This document shows positions 1-8,725 of a stretch of DNA of 64,000 bases, piece by piece. The position numbers and the translations under genes are program-made. The notes below the pieces were generated by a model, which saw only the letters and a list, made by a program, of their open reading frames with translations, did not search any database and had not been told where the DNA came from. Positions within the stretch are counted from its first letter, which is position 1, and every line of letters begins with the position of its first letter. Source of the stretch: Streptomyces puniciscabiei (GTDB lineage Bacteria > Actinomycetota > Actinomycetes > Streptomycetales > Streptomycetaceae); contig NZ_VFNX01000002.1 of NCBI RefSeq assembly GCF_006715785.1, positions 310,001-374,000 of the forward strand, in the 5' to 3' direction.

Positions 1-98
1 GTGGCCGAGCCGGGGAGCAGCGCGGCGCCGGCGGTGAGGACCACGGCGCTCGCTCCGGTGAGCGCGCGCGTGGTGAGAGCTGTGCGACGTTGCGGCAT
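1..98 (-). CDS. N-terminus of a secreted protein (partial, runs off window)
   Basis: The reverse strand from 98 starts with ATG and reads MPQRRTALTTRALTGASAVV, followed by an alanine/leucine-rich hydrophobic run. This is a typical Streptomyces Sec signal peptide with basic n-region and hydrophobic core. A GGAGG ribosome site lies five to six bases upstream of the ATG. Only 32 codons are in the window, so the mature protein cannot be named. Confidence 0.7.
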   Translation of the reverse strand, partial: MPQRRTALTTRALTGASAVVLTAGAALLPGSA

Positions 99-589
99 GT
101 GAGGCCTCCAGTGGGGGTTGCCCCGCTCACTCACCGAGCCGGGGCCGGAGGGATGGAAGGCACGGGGACGCCGCCCCGAGGGTTGGACGTGGCCATGCCA
201 AACGCCGTCGAGTATGGCGACGCCCACGCGCCACAACAAGGAGTCATTCCAGCCGGGCGCGCACCGGGCGAGGCGATCCCCGGTCACCGCCGTCTTGGCA
301 CGCCGGACCCGGTTGCCCGCACGGGGCATTCACGCACAGTTGCGCCATCGGGCCCGCTGTCCACGCTCAGTTCATCCGCGGCTGGCCCGTACTCAGCGCT
401 TCCGTCCGGAATCCGGAGTGGCCGCCCCTTATTTGGACGACTCTTGGGGCGCCGAGTACCTGCCACTACGGCACCGGCGCGCCACGTTTGACGTTCCGGC
501 CACGGCCCCTGTCGGCGTAAGTGACTTCCGTCTGCTCCGCCGCCGCCCCCTGCGCCTGGGGCCCCTGTTTCCAGGCGACAGAAACGCTA
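99..589. other. Intergenic stretch without a supported gene
   Basis: Open frames exist on both strands here, but none has a credible start, family resemblance or a consistent codon bias. It lies between two divergently transcribed genes and probably contains only upstream control DNA. Confidence 0.4.
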
Positions 590-590
590 C

Positions 591-714
591 GTTGCATTCG
601 TCAAATCTGCAATGCACACGTTGCGCTGGATCGGAACCCCTAAAGGTAACGGTGCAGGAGTCGTTGCAACGGCCCTGAAGGTAATGCAACAAGAGACCTT
701 GAACCGTTGCAACG
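591..714. promoter_or_regulatory. Cluster of TTGCA/TGCAA boxes upstream of the double-HTH regulator
   Basis: Two identical 10-bp palindromes CGTTGCAACG lie at 662-671 and 705-714, 43 bp apart centre to centre, about four helical turns. Further half-sites occur at 591-597 (gttgcat), 608-616 (tgcaatgca) and 684-690 (atgcaac). The cluster ends about 85 bases before the regulator start at 800, where an operator would sit. Autoregulation by the downstream HTH protein is an inference. Confidence 0.5.
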
Positions 715-799
715 TGCTGAGCACCAACGCTACGGTGAAGGCGTCAAGGAAACACCGAGCAGCACCACGGAGCACCCGTGGGGCACGAAGGGGATTGTG

Positions 800-1582
800 A
801 TGCCGGGAGGCAGGCTCACCCAGGCCGAACGTCAGCAGATCGCGACGGGTTTGGCCGACGGCCTTGCCTACGCCGAGATCGCCCGCCGCCTCAACCGTCC
901 GACCTCCACCATCACCCGTGAGGTCACACGCAACGGCGGCCCCACCGGCTACCGCGCCGACCTGGCCCACCGCGCCACCCAGCAACGCACCCACCGGCGC
1001 AACAAGGCCACACCCCCGGCTCCGCAGGCGCTCCCGCAACCCTATGGACGCGACGCCCAGGCCGTGAGCGACTACCAGGAGACCCTCACCACCGTCTTCA
1101 TGACCTCCGGCCTGCCCAAGATGATGGCCCGCGTCCTGGGCTGCCTCTACACCACCGACACCGGCAGCCTCACCGCCTCCGAACTCGCCCAGCGCCTCAA
1201 TGTCAGCCCGGCCTCCATCTCCAAGGCGATCACGTTCCTCGAGGGCCTGGATCTCGTCCGCCGCCAACGGGACGAGCGCCGCCGCGAGCGCTATGTCGTC
1301 GACGACGACCTCTGGTACCAGTCGATGATCCGCAGCGCCCGCGCCAACGACCAGTTCATCGAAACCGCACGCCAGGGCATCAACATCCTCGGCCGCGGCA
1401 CCCCGGCCGCCACCCGCCTCGAGAATGCCGCCCGCTTCCTCGACTTCGTCAGCGAAAACCTCATCCGCGCCGCCGAACAAGGCCGCGAGGTCCTCTACAC
1501 CAGAACCGAAACGGGCCCGGACCACAGCGCCAAGCCGAGTCCGGGGGACGGACGGACCACCGCACCGACAGCCACGGCATGA
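800..1582 (+). CDS. Double-HTH transcriptional regulator (IS30-like HTH plus MarR/GbsR-like domain)
   Basis: This 260-residue protein is a likely DNA-binding regulator. Residues about 5-45 (LTQAERQQIATGLADGLAYA onward) match the HTH_38 domain found in IS30 transposases and some regulators. Residues about 90-190 resemble a MarR/GbsR winged helix (LTASELAQRLNVSPASISKA, then an arginine-rich wing RRQRDERRRERY). The C-terminus is acidic and disordered. I chose ATG 800 because GAAGGGG lies seven bases upstream; the frame stays open further upstream without family resemblance. The TTGCA palindromes before it may be its own operator. The helicase gene follows in the same direction after 95 bases, so co-transcription is possible. 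The target is unknown. Confidence 0.8.
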   Translation: MPGGRLTQAERQQIATGLADGLAYAEIARRLNRPTSTITREVTRNGGPTGYRADLAHRATQQRTHRRNKATPPAPQALPQPYGRDAQAVSDYQETLTTVFMTSGLPKMMARVLGCLYTTDTGSLTASELAQRLNVSPASISKAITFLEGLDLVRRQRDERRRERYVVDDDLWYQSMIRSARANDQFIETARQGINILGRGTPAATRLENAARFLDFVSENLIRAAEQGREVLYTRTETGPDHSAKPSPGDGRTTAPTATA

Positions 1583-1677
1583 GACGAAACCGGCCCTGTC
1601 ACCTTTGACCTGCAGCGCTCTTACGGACCGCCCGCACCCCGGCACCGTCCATCCAGGGCAGACCGGAGCAGAGAGGA

Positions 1678-4230
1678 ATGGCAGTGAAGCAACTCCGCCC
1701 TCATCAGCGGGAAGCCGTTGACGCGGTCCTGCGCCACCTGGAGTTGCCTGCGCGTTCGACCGTGCCCGAGCGTGGGCTGCGGACTCAGGTGGTCATGGCG
1801 ACCGGCTCCGGGAAGACCCTCGTGGCCGTGCGCAGCGCCGAAGAGCTCCGGGCCGGCCGGGTGCTGGTGCTGGTGCCTTCACTGGACCTGCTCGCGCAGA
1901 CGCAGGCCGCATGGCGGGAGGGCGGCCGCGGCGGGCCGATGATCGGGGTTTCGTCCCTGCGCGGCGACGAGGTGGGCTTCCCCAACACCACGGACTCGGG
2001 CGAGCTGGTCGCCCGGGTGCGGCCGTTCGACAAGGTGACCGTGTTCGCCACCTACGCCTCGCTCGGGCTGGGAACGCTGGAGCGCGCCCACGCCGCAGGC
2101 CTGCCGGGCTGGGACCTGATCGTGGTCGATGAGGCGCACCGCACCTCGGGCCGGATCGGCAAGCCCTGGGCGTCCGTCCACGACAACACCCGCATCCCCG
2201 CCCTGCGCCGCCTGTACATGACCGCCACACCCCGGCTGTGGCAGCCGGACGACGACTCCGAGCCGGGCGCGCCGGGCGAGCTGGTGGCCTCCATGGAGGA
2301 CGACCCGGACGGCCCCTTCGGCGCACGCTGCCACACCCTCACCCTGTCCGAGGCGATCGACCGGGACATCTGCGCCCCCTATCAGGTGGTGTGCCTCGAC
2401 ATCACCGACACCCGGCTCCAGGCCGCCCAGCTCCTCGGCGTGGACGGCCGCACGGACCAGGTACGCGGAGCCCGGCTCGCCGCTCTGCAGACGGCCCTGG
2501 TCAAGGCGGCGGCCGAGGAGAACTTCCGGCGCACGCTCGTCTTCCACCACCTGGTCAAGGAGGCCGAGGCCTTCGCGGCAGGCCTTGCGGACGTCGCCGC
2601 GCGGCTGCACACGGACGACCCCGAGCGGTACCCGAAGACGATCTGGGCCGACTGGCTGTGCGGCGAACACAAGGCACTCCACCGCCGGCGCGTCCTCGGA
2701 GAGTTTTCCGACCAGATCGCCGGCGACGGCACGGTCGTGGAGAAGAGCTTCCTCGGCTCGGTGAGGGTCCTGGGCGAGGGCGTCGACACCCGGGAATGTG
2801 ACTCCGTCTACTTCGCCGACGTACGCGGCTCCATGCCCGACCTCGTCCAGGCCGTCGGCCGCGCCCTGCGCATCCGCCCCGGCGAGGGCAAGACCGCCTC
2901 CCTCGTGGTGCCCGTGCTGCTGGGGCCCGGGGAGACACCGGACAACATGCTCACCAGCCGGGCGTACGACGGCCTGGCCAAGCTGCTGGAAGCGCTCCGA
3001 GCGCACGATGCCAGGGTCGTGGAACGACTGGCCGAACCACAGGCACCAAGTCGTGTCAGAGGCGTCCGGAGCCGCAGCGCGGCGGAAGACGAGGGAGCCG
3101 ACAGCGGCCGAATCGACCAACTGTCGGCACCGGCACGGGCACTGCTGAAATTCTCCGTCCCCCGCAACCCCGCCCAGCTGGCCACGTTCATCAACCTCCG
3201 CGTCCTCAACCCGGAACACACCCACTGGCGACGCGGCATCGAAGCCGCCACCCTCTACGCGCGCCAGCACGGCGACCTGCGCGTGCCGTTCACCTACCGC
3301 ATCCCTGCCGACGACGTCCCGGAGGAAGAGACCGAGGGGCGGCCGGCCACGCTCGCCGGCTTCCCGCTGGGGCAATGGATCGCCGACGCCCGCAGGTTCC
3401 ACGCCCGCGGCCGTCTGAACGCCGAGCGCGTCGAACAGCTGGAGCAGCTCGGCATGGTCTGGTCGCACTACGACGTCGCCTGGGAAGAAGGACTCGCCGC
3501 CGCCCGAGGGTGGGCGGGCGAACACGGCCACCTCCTGGCGCCACTGGACGCCACCTACCAGGGCTACAAGATCGGGATCTGGCTGAAGAACGCCCGCGCC
3601 GCCGCCCGGAAGACTGCCGGGATCGAGCAGCGACGTACCGAGGGCCTACTGGTTCCACCGACCGCCGGAGCACTGTCGGAAGACCGGCGCGAACAACTGG
3701 ACGACATCGACCCGTCCTGGTGCCCCACCTGGCCCGTGGCATGGCAGCGCTGCTTCCACCTCACCAGGCAACACCTGGAAGCCGGCGGCACCCTGCCCAC
3801 GTCGCCGGGCACCGTCGTACGCCAGGGCGAAGACCTCGCACGCTGGATCCGCGCCCAGCGCCTCGGCTGGAACCAGCTCACGACCGTCCAGCAATGGATG
3901 TGCGAACACATCCTCGGCGTCCAGCCCGCCACCGAAGACGAAAAGCCGGAGCCACGCCGTCCACACGCCAACCGATGGGCCCTCAACTACACGGCCGCCA
4001 AGCAATACTACGAACGCGAAGGACACCTACGAGTACCCCGCAAACACGTCGAACGCATCGTCGTGAGCGGCGGGGACCGCGGCCGCGAGGACCAGGAGGA
4101 ACGAGACGTCCGCCTCGGGGCATGGATCAGCAACCAACGCTCACGAGCCGCCACTCTGTCCCCCGAGCGAGTCGAGCAGCTCTCCGCGATCGGCATGAGA
4201 TGGACGCAGCGGAGCAACGAGGGCGGGTGA
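1678..4230 (+). CDS. DEAH-box helicase with C-terminal helicase-associated repeats
   Basis: The 850-residue protein is a superfamily 2 helicase/translocase. Walker A ATGSGKT is at residues 41-47, the Walker B box VVDEAH ends in DEAH at 151-154, motif III TATPR is near 182, and the motif VI-like QAVGRALRIRPG begins at 391. From about residue 515 to the end there are four helicase-associated (HA) domains, recognisable by recurring tryptophans, HGHLL/HGDLRVP-type turns and LGxWIxxxR segments; the last ends in QLSAIGMRWTQ. Such HA helicases are frequent in Streptomyces accessory DNA; some relatives lie near telomeres, but their role is mostly unknown. The ATG at 1678 has GAGAGG just upstream. A defence or recombination role would be a guess. 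Confidence 0.85.
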   Translation: MAVKQLRPHQREAVDAVLRHLELPARSTVPERGLRTQVVMATGSGKTLVAVRSAEELRAGRVLVLVPSLDLLAQTQAAWREGGRGGPMIGVSSLRGDEVGFPNTTDSGELVARVRPFDKVTVFATYASLGLGTLERAHAAGLPGWDLIVVDEAHRTSGRIGKPWASVHDNTRIPALRRLYMTATPRLWQPDDDSEPGAPGELVASMEDDPDGPFGARCHTLTLSEAIDRDICAPYQVVCLDITDTRLQAAQLLGVDGRTDQVRGARLAALQTALVKAAAEENFRRTLVFHHLVKEAEAFAAGLADVAARLHTDDPERYPKTIWADWLCGEHKALHRRRVLGEFSDQIAGDGTVVEKSFLGSVRVLGEGVDTRECDSVYFADVRGSMPDLVQAVGRALRIRPGEGKTASLVVPVLLGPGETPDNMLTSRAYDGLAKLLEALRAHDARVVERLAEPQAPSRVRGVRSRSAAEDEGADSGRIDQLSAPARALLKFSVPRNPAQLATFINLRVLNPEHTHWRRGIEAATLYARQHGDLRVPFTYRIPADDVPEEETEGRPATLAGFPLGQWIADARRFHARGRLNAERVEQLEQLGMVWSHYDVAWEEGLAAARGWAGEHGHLLAPLDATYQGYKIGIWLKNARAAARKTAGIEQRRTEGLLVPPTAGALSEDRREQLDDIDPSWCPTWPVAWQRCFHLTRQHLEAGGTLPTSPGTVVRQGEDLARWIRAQRLGWNQLTTVQQWMCEHILGVQPATEDEKPEPRRPHANRWALNYTAAKQYYEREGHLRVPRKHVERIVVSGGDRGREDQEERDVRLGAWISNQRSRAATLSPERVEQLSAIGMRWTQRSNEGG

Positions 4231-4233
4231 CCG

Positions 4234-5090
4234 CGCTTCCGTCATGGCGGCGCGGGAGGCGTCCGTCCCAGGCGGGCGAGTGGGGACAGGGCCATTCAGC
4301 GCCGGCGACACCAGCATGCCTGCCGCTGTCACCAGGAGGCTGGTGCGCGTCCCCCACACTTCCGCGAGAAGGCCACCGAGCAGCGAGCCGAGCGGGGTCG
4401 TCCCCATGCCGACAAAGTTGATCGTCGCGGCCGCGCGGCCCTGCATCCCCTCCGGTGTGACGGTCTGCCGGACGGCCATGACCGTGACGTTCACCAGCTG
4501 ACTGAAGGTCCCGAACACGAAGTTGACCGCCAAGAGCACGGGAACGGTCACCGCGGAGGGGCCGTGCAGCGCGGGCACACACAGGAACCCGCCGTCGCCG
4601 AGTGCTGCCGCGGACACGAGCACGGCGCCATGTCCGAACCGGCGCGGCAGGCGGGCCGCCAGCATCGATCCCAGGACTGGAAGGCGGCCGATGCGAGGCA
4701 CACCGTCCGCAACGAGGTGTCACCGGCGACGAAACGGAGGCCCTCATGGATCCGCCGCCAGAACCGAGGAGGAGGTTTTGAGCCTCGGACTCCTGGTAGG
4801 CCACGTCGAAGAACACGGACAACGCCCCGACGGCGAAGGCAACCACCAGCAGCGCCGACAGGCCGAGCCCGCCAAGGAGCCCCGCCACGGCTGCGGCGCC
4901 CAGTGCCAGGGCCCGGCCGGCGTCCGCCAGCACCATCACCGTACGGGTCCGCCACCTGTCCGCCCCCGCGCCGGCGAAGAGCGACAGCAGCAGGATCGGC
5001 ACCTGTCCCACCGCGCGCAGGGCGCCCAACTGGCCCGGAAGTCACCGTCCCGCCACAGGCTTGACGCGCCAGGTCGACCGGAATCCGACA
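4234..5090 (-). pseudogene. Decayed MFS transporter
   Basis: Recognisable MFS pieces are spread over three reverse frames. The first, near 5029-4780, reads GALRAVGQVPILLLSLFAG and ends at FFDVAYQ. The second, near 4730, reads IHEGLRFVAGDTSLRT. The third, 4701-4290, reads PVLGSMLAARL onward to TTPLGSLLGGLLAEVWGTR. Compared with intact DHA1-type transporters, segments are missing at each junction, including most of the middle of the protein, and a DFR-like N-terminal relic precedes the first piece in yet another frame. The 3' end abuts the helicase stop. This cannot give a working transporter. Exact borders are uncertain. Confidence 0.75.
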
Positions 5091-5527
5091 CAGCGGAGGA
5101 AGCAGACGGCACAAGGACCCCTCGGATGACCGAAGACGAGCCCCGCCAACCGGCGCACGACAAGCGCGCCGACGCTGTCAGGCAGCGGGAAGGGAAAGCT
5201 CCGTGTGCCGCACATCGAGGGCAGCACGCGATGACAGGCCGCTCACGGCCACCAACGTCAACGCGTGCTCGGACGACCGACCATGTCTTCGCTCCTCGTG
5301 AGTCGCTCGCTGCACGAACACTAGCCCTCGGTCGACGGGGCACGAAGGAAACGACCGTGTAGTCACCGATCGCGTCGCTGTGCCGCTGCGCCCTGAGGAC
5401 GACGTTCCGGTACCGCAGAGCATGCGCATCCACACCGGCACGCCATATTTCAGAGGCGCCTTTTCGGTGACTGTGCTTTCTTGGTCGTGCGCCGGTCCTT
5501 CCGGCAACCCAGCCACTTTACGATGGG
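5091..5527. other. Intergenic stretch without a supported gene
   Basis: No reading frame here resembles a known family. It may hold the ruined start of the MFS gene and the promoter of the FAD monooxygenase that begins at 5528. Confidence 0.35.
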
Positions 5528-6649
5528 ATGGACAGCTCCATGAACTCCACCGACGCCCCCCGCATCGCGGTCGTCGGCGCCGGCCTCGGCGGCTTGGCCT
5601 TAGCCCGTGTCCTGCAGCTCCACGGCCGCTCCGTCACCGTCTTCGACCGTGAGGCTTCCGTCGGCGCCCGCCCCCAGGGCGGCAGCCTTGACATACATGC
5701 CGGCACCGGTCAGGCGGCCCTTCGCGCGGCGGGTCTGCTCGACCGGTTTCGCGCCCTGGCCCGCCCCGAGAGCCAGGAATGGCGCGTGCTCGACCCGGTA
5801 ACCGCCACCGCCCTGCCGTTCCCGGGGCCCGTCCACGACGACGACAGTCCGGAGATCGACCGCGGCCAACTGCGTGGACTGCTCCTGGAATCCCTCGTCA
5901 CGGGCACCGTCCGGTGGGGCTGCACCGTCACAGCGGCCACCCCGCTCGGGGACGGCACGTGGCGCCTGCTCCTCGACGACGGCACCACCGAGGACGCCGA
6001 CCTCGTGGTCGGTGCCGACGGCGCCTGGTCGCGGATACGCCCAGCCCTGTCGGACGCCACACCCGGCTACACGGGTGTGACCTTCGTCGAGACCGGCATC
6101 GACGACTGCGACACACGCCACCCCGCCCTCGCACGCATGGTCGGCAACGGCACCCTGCTGGCGACGGCCGACAGCAAGGCCCTGTTCGCCCAACGCAACA
6201 GCAACGGCCACATACGCGTCTACATCGCCTTCCGCGCCCCGCAGAACTGGCAGCCGACCACCGACCTGGAACTCGAGGACACGGCCGCCGTGCGCGCACA
6301 CCTGCTGAAGATGTTCGACGGCTGGGACGAGAGACTGCTCCATCTCCTGCGGCACCACGACGGCGGGTTCGTCAATCGGCCCGTGTTCGTACTGCCCGTC
6401 CCGCACACCTGGGAACACGTCCCCGGCATCACCCTGCTGGGCGATGCCGCGCACCTGATGCCCCCCGTCGGGCTCGGTGCCAATCTCGCCATGCTCGATG
6501 GCGCCGACCTCGCCCACGCCCTCATCACCGAATCCAGCATCGACGACGCCGTACGCGCCTATGAGCGCCTCATGCTGCCGCGATCGGCCCAGGCCGCCCG
6601 GGACTGCGCCGAGGCACTCGACAACCTCCTTCCCCCGGCGGGCTCCTGA
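5528..6649 (+). CDS. FAD-dependent monooxygenase, TetX-like, with a TTA codon
   Basis: This 373-residue enzyme should hydroxylate an aromatic or polyketide-like compound using FAD and NAD(P)H. The dinucleotide motif GAGLGG is at residues 17-22, the second motif VVGADGAWSR at 160-169 and the FAD ribityl-contact motif GDAAHLMPP at 305-313. Length and order fit the class A flavin monooxygenases that include TetX. Leucine 25 is encoded by TTA (5600-5602), the rare codon read by the bldA tRNA in Streptomyces, so expression may depend on development. Start ATG 5528 is chosen although the ribosome site is weak; ATG 5540 is an alternative. No regulator gene is adjacent. Confidence 0.85.
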   Translation: MDSSMNSTDAPRIAVVGAGLGGLALARVLQLHGRSVTVFDREASVGARPQGGSLDIHAGTGQAALRAAGLLDRFRALARPESQEWRVLDPVTATALPFPGPVHDDDSPEIDRGQLRGLLLESLVTGTVRWGCTVTAATPLGDGTWRLLLDDGTTEDADLVVGADGAWSRIRPALSDATPGYTGVTFVETGIDDCDTRHPALARMVGNGTLLATADSKALFAQRNSNGHIRVYIAFRAPQNWQPTTDLELEDTAAVRAHLLKMFDGWDERLLHLLRHHDGGFVNRPVFVLPVPHTWEHVPGITLLGDAAHLMPPVGLGANLAMLDGADLAHALITESSIDDAVRAYERLMLPRSAQAARDCAEALDNLLPPAGS

Positions 6650-6743
6650 GCAAGCGTCACCGCCCGCCACCGCTCCCGGATCACACCACCGCACCGGGTT
6701 CGACGCCCGAGCTCGACGCCCCGGACGGCCATGACATGGATAC

Positions 6744-7280
6744 TCAGGGAGTCCGGGGCGGGACAAGTTGCCATTCCCCGGAATGGCCGGGTGGGAGTGC
6801 CAGGTCACGGCGGACTGCCGCGTAGTACCCGTCACGTGCGGCGCGTTGGCGCTTGAGCATGGCTGACCAGGTTTCCGGGCTATGAGTCCGGTCCCGCACG
6901 AATCCTTCCATTTCCATCACCACCACGACCCATTCGCGGGCCTTGTCCACCACGTCCGGGGTGCCAAGCATCAGCAGTGTCTCTCCGGCCGGGTCCCGGG
7001 TATCAGCGGCATCGGCAAGGTGAGGCGCCGCTTCCTCGGGTGACAGGGGGTGCGGGTGAGGGTCGTTGCCGAAGTGTGCCGCGATCCGGTACGTCAGGGT
7101 GACGCTCTTCTTCAGCGACCTCGCGTAGTCGGCGTACGCCTTCAACCGCCGCTCTTCCCAACGGGCCGCCTGCTCGCGTCGGAAGCGGGCCTGGTCGCCG
7201 CGCGTGCTCGCCAGGTACGACCCAAGGGCACCGATCACCACGCCGATCAGCGCTGGGAGCTGTTGTATGAACGCCGACAT
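6744..7280 (-). CDS. Small single-pass membrane protein with helical cytoplasmic tail
   Basis: The 178-residue product starts MSAFIQQLPALIGVVIGALG, a single N-terminal membrane helix, followed by a charged region (FRREQAARWEERRLKAYADY) that should form a long helix. Similar hypothetical proteins are common in Streptomyces; no function is known to me. ATG 7280 is chosen because the hydrophobic helix begins there and the longer frame upstream looks non-coding. The ribosome site is poor. It lies between the monooxygenase and the transporter genes and shares strand with the latter. Confidence 0.6.
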   Translation of the reverse strand: MSAFIQQLPALIGVVIGALGSYLASTRGDQARFRREQAARWEERRLKAYADYARSLKKSVTLTYRIAAHFGNDPHPHPLSPEEAAPHLADAADTRDPAGETLLMLGTPDVVDKAREWVVVVMEMEGFVRDRTHSPETWSAMLKRQRAARDGYYAAVRRDLALPPGHSGEWQLVPPRTP

Positions 7281-7432
7281 GCCCACACGGTATATCGCCC
7301 CGGCAGGCTCCTCGCTCGCGCCCAGCTGACCGGCGCAAGGCGCGGCGACGTGCACGCAGCCGACGTACAGGCCACACGATTGCCGGTGCCGGGACGCCAC
7401 CCGTTCCGGCACCGGAGCACGACGCACCCTCG

Positions 7433-8725
7433 CTATCCGAGACCGAACCAGCCCAGGACCGTCTGGACGAGCAGGAGCGTGGACATGGCCGCGACGCCCA
7501 CCACCACGACGGTGGCTGCGATGCGGTAGCGCGCGCTGTTGGCGGCACGGCCGAGGACCGAGCGGCGGTTGGTCAGGACCAGGAGGTAGACGAGGACGAC
7601 GGGACTGATCAGGCCTTGCAGAACCTGGGTGCCGATCAGCAACTGGATGACGTCGACGGGAGTCATCGCCACCGTGGCACCCAGGATGATCTGGGCGGTG
7701 AACAGGCCCAGGAACAGCGGGGCGTCACGGAAACTGCGGGAGACGGAGCGTTCCACGCCGGCGGCCTCTCCTATGGCGTAGCTGGCGGAGAGCGGGACGA
7801 CGGCTCCGGCCAGCGCCGAGGCGCCGATCAGGCCCACGGCGAAGAGGAGTTCCGCGTTCTGCCCGGCGACCGGCTTGAGGGCTTCGGCGGCCTGCGCGGC
7901 GGAGTCGAGCGGGCCGGTGCCGCCGATGGCGGAAGCCGTGGCGATGATGATGGTCAGGCTGATGACACAGGCGAAGACGGCGCCCAGGACGGCGTCGGCG
8001 CGGATGAGGGGGTAGTCGGCGGGCTTGGCGCCTCGGTCGACGACGCCGGCGGCGGCGTAGAACTGCATGTACGGGCTGACCGTCGTACCGATCAAGGCGA
8101 CCGCGAGCAGGATGAAGTCCTTGTTCCCCTCGACGTGTGGAACGACCAGGTGGTGGCCGACAGCGCCCCAGTCGGGGTGGCCGAGGATCATCGCGACCGG
8201 GTAGGCGAAGAACGCCAGTGACATGATGAGGAAGACGCGTTCGGCCCAGTGGTAGGAGCCGAACAGCACCAGCGCCCACAGCAGGATCGCGGCCGGCGGG
8301 ATGACCGCCCACTTCGGCACCCCGAGAAGTTCGAAGGCCGCACCGATGCCCGCGAACTCCGAGACGACCAGGCCGGTGTTGGCCAGCAGCAGGCAGAAGA
8401 CCGCCAGCGCGGTCAGGCGCAGGCTGAACTGCTCGCGGATCAGGGCGCCCAGGCCCTTGCCGGTGTGGGCGCCGAGACGGACGGCCATCTCCTGCACCAT
8501 CACCAGCGCGACCGTGACCAGCACCATGAAGAAGAGGGTGCCGTAGGTGAACTGGGAGCCCGCCGAGGCGTAGGTCGCGATTCCGGCGGCGTCGTTGCCG
8601 GCGTTAGCGGCGACCAGGCCGGGCCCGGCGATCACCGCGAGCATGGTGATGCGCCGCCATCCGGTACGGCGCACGGGCGCGGGGTGCTGCGGGACCGCGC
8701 GGGCGGTGTCGAGGTCGCGGGTCAC
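7433..8725 (-). CDS. Atypical Nramp-family divalent metal transporter
   Basis: This 430-residue membrane protein has about eleven hydrophobic helices and Nramp-type order. The usual TM1 motif DPGN is replaced: the region reads AGPGLVAANAGNDAAGIAT, so the aspartate stays and the asparagine becomes glycine. The TM6 motif with the soft-metal methionine (A-x-x-MPH) reads GTTVSPYMQFY, so alanine and methionine are Thr and Ser. These are positions that bind Mn/Fe in Nramp; loss of the methionine is known in Nramp-related transporters that move Mg or Al, so Mg may be the substrate here (inference). The GTG start overlaps the upstream gene stop by four bases (GTGA), which indicates translational coupling to the PRC/MgtE_N/CBS protein. 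Confidence 0.85.
   Translation of the reverse strand: MTRDLDTARAVPQHPAPVRRTGWRRITMLAVIAGPGLVAANAGNDAAGIATYASAGSQFTYGTLFFMVLVTVALVMVQEMAVRLGAHTGKGLGALIREQFSLRLTALAVFCLLLANTGLVVSEFAGIGAAFELLGVPKWAVIPPAAILLWALVLFGSYHWAERVFLIMSLAFFAYPVAMILGHPDWGAVGHHLVVPHVEGNKDFILLAVALIGTTVSPYMQFYAAAGVVDRGAKPADYPLIRADAVLGAVFACVISLTIIIATASAIGGTGPLDSAAQAAEALKPVAGQNAELLFAVGLIGASALAGAVVPLSASYAIGEAAGVERSVSRSFRDAPLFLGLFTAQIILGATVAMTPVDVIQLLIGTQVLQGLISPVVLVYLLVLTNRRSVLGRAANSARYRIAATVVVVGVAAMSTLLLVQTVLGWFGLG

Noticed and set aside
4936..5516. Reverse ORFs upstream of the MFS relic as a separate small gene
   Set aside because: No start with a ribosome site and no recognisable domain; only a faint DFR-type MFS start is visible.
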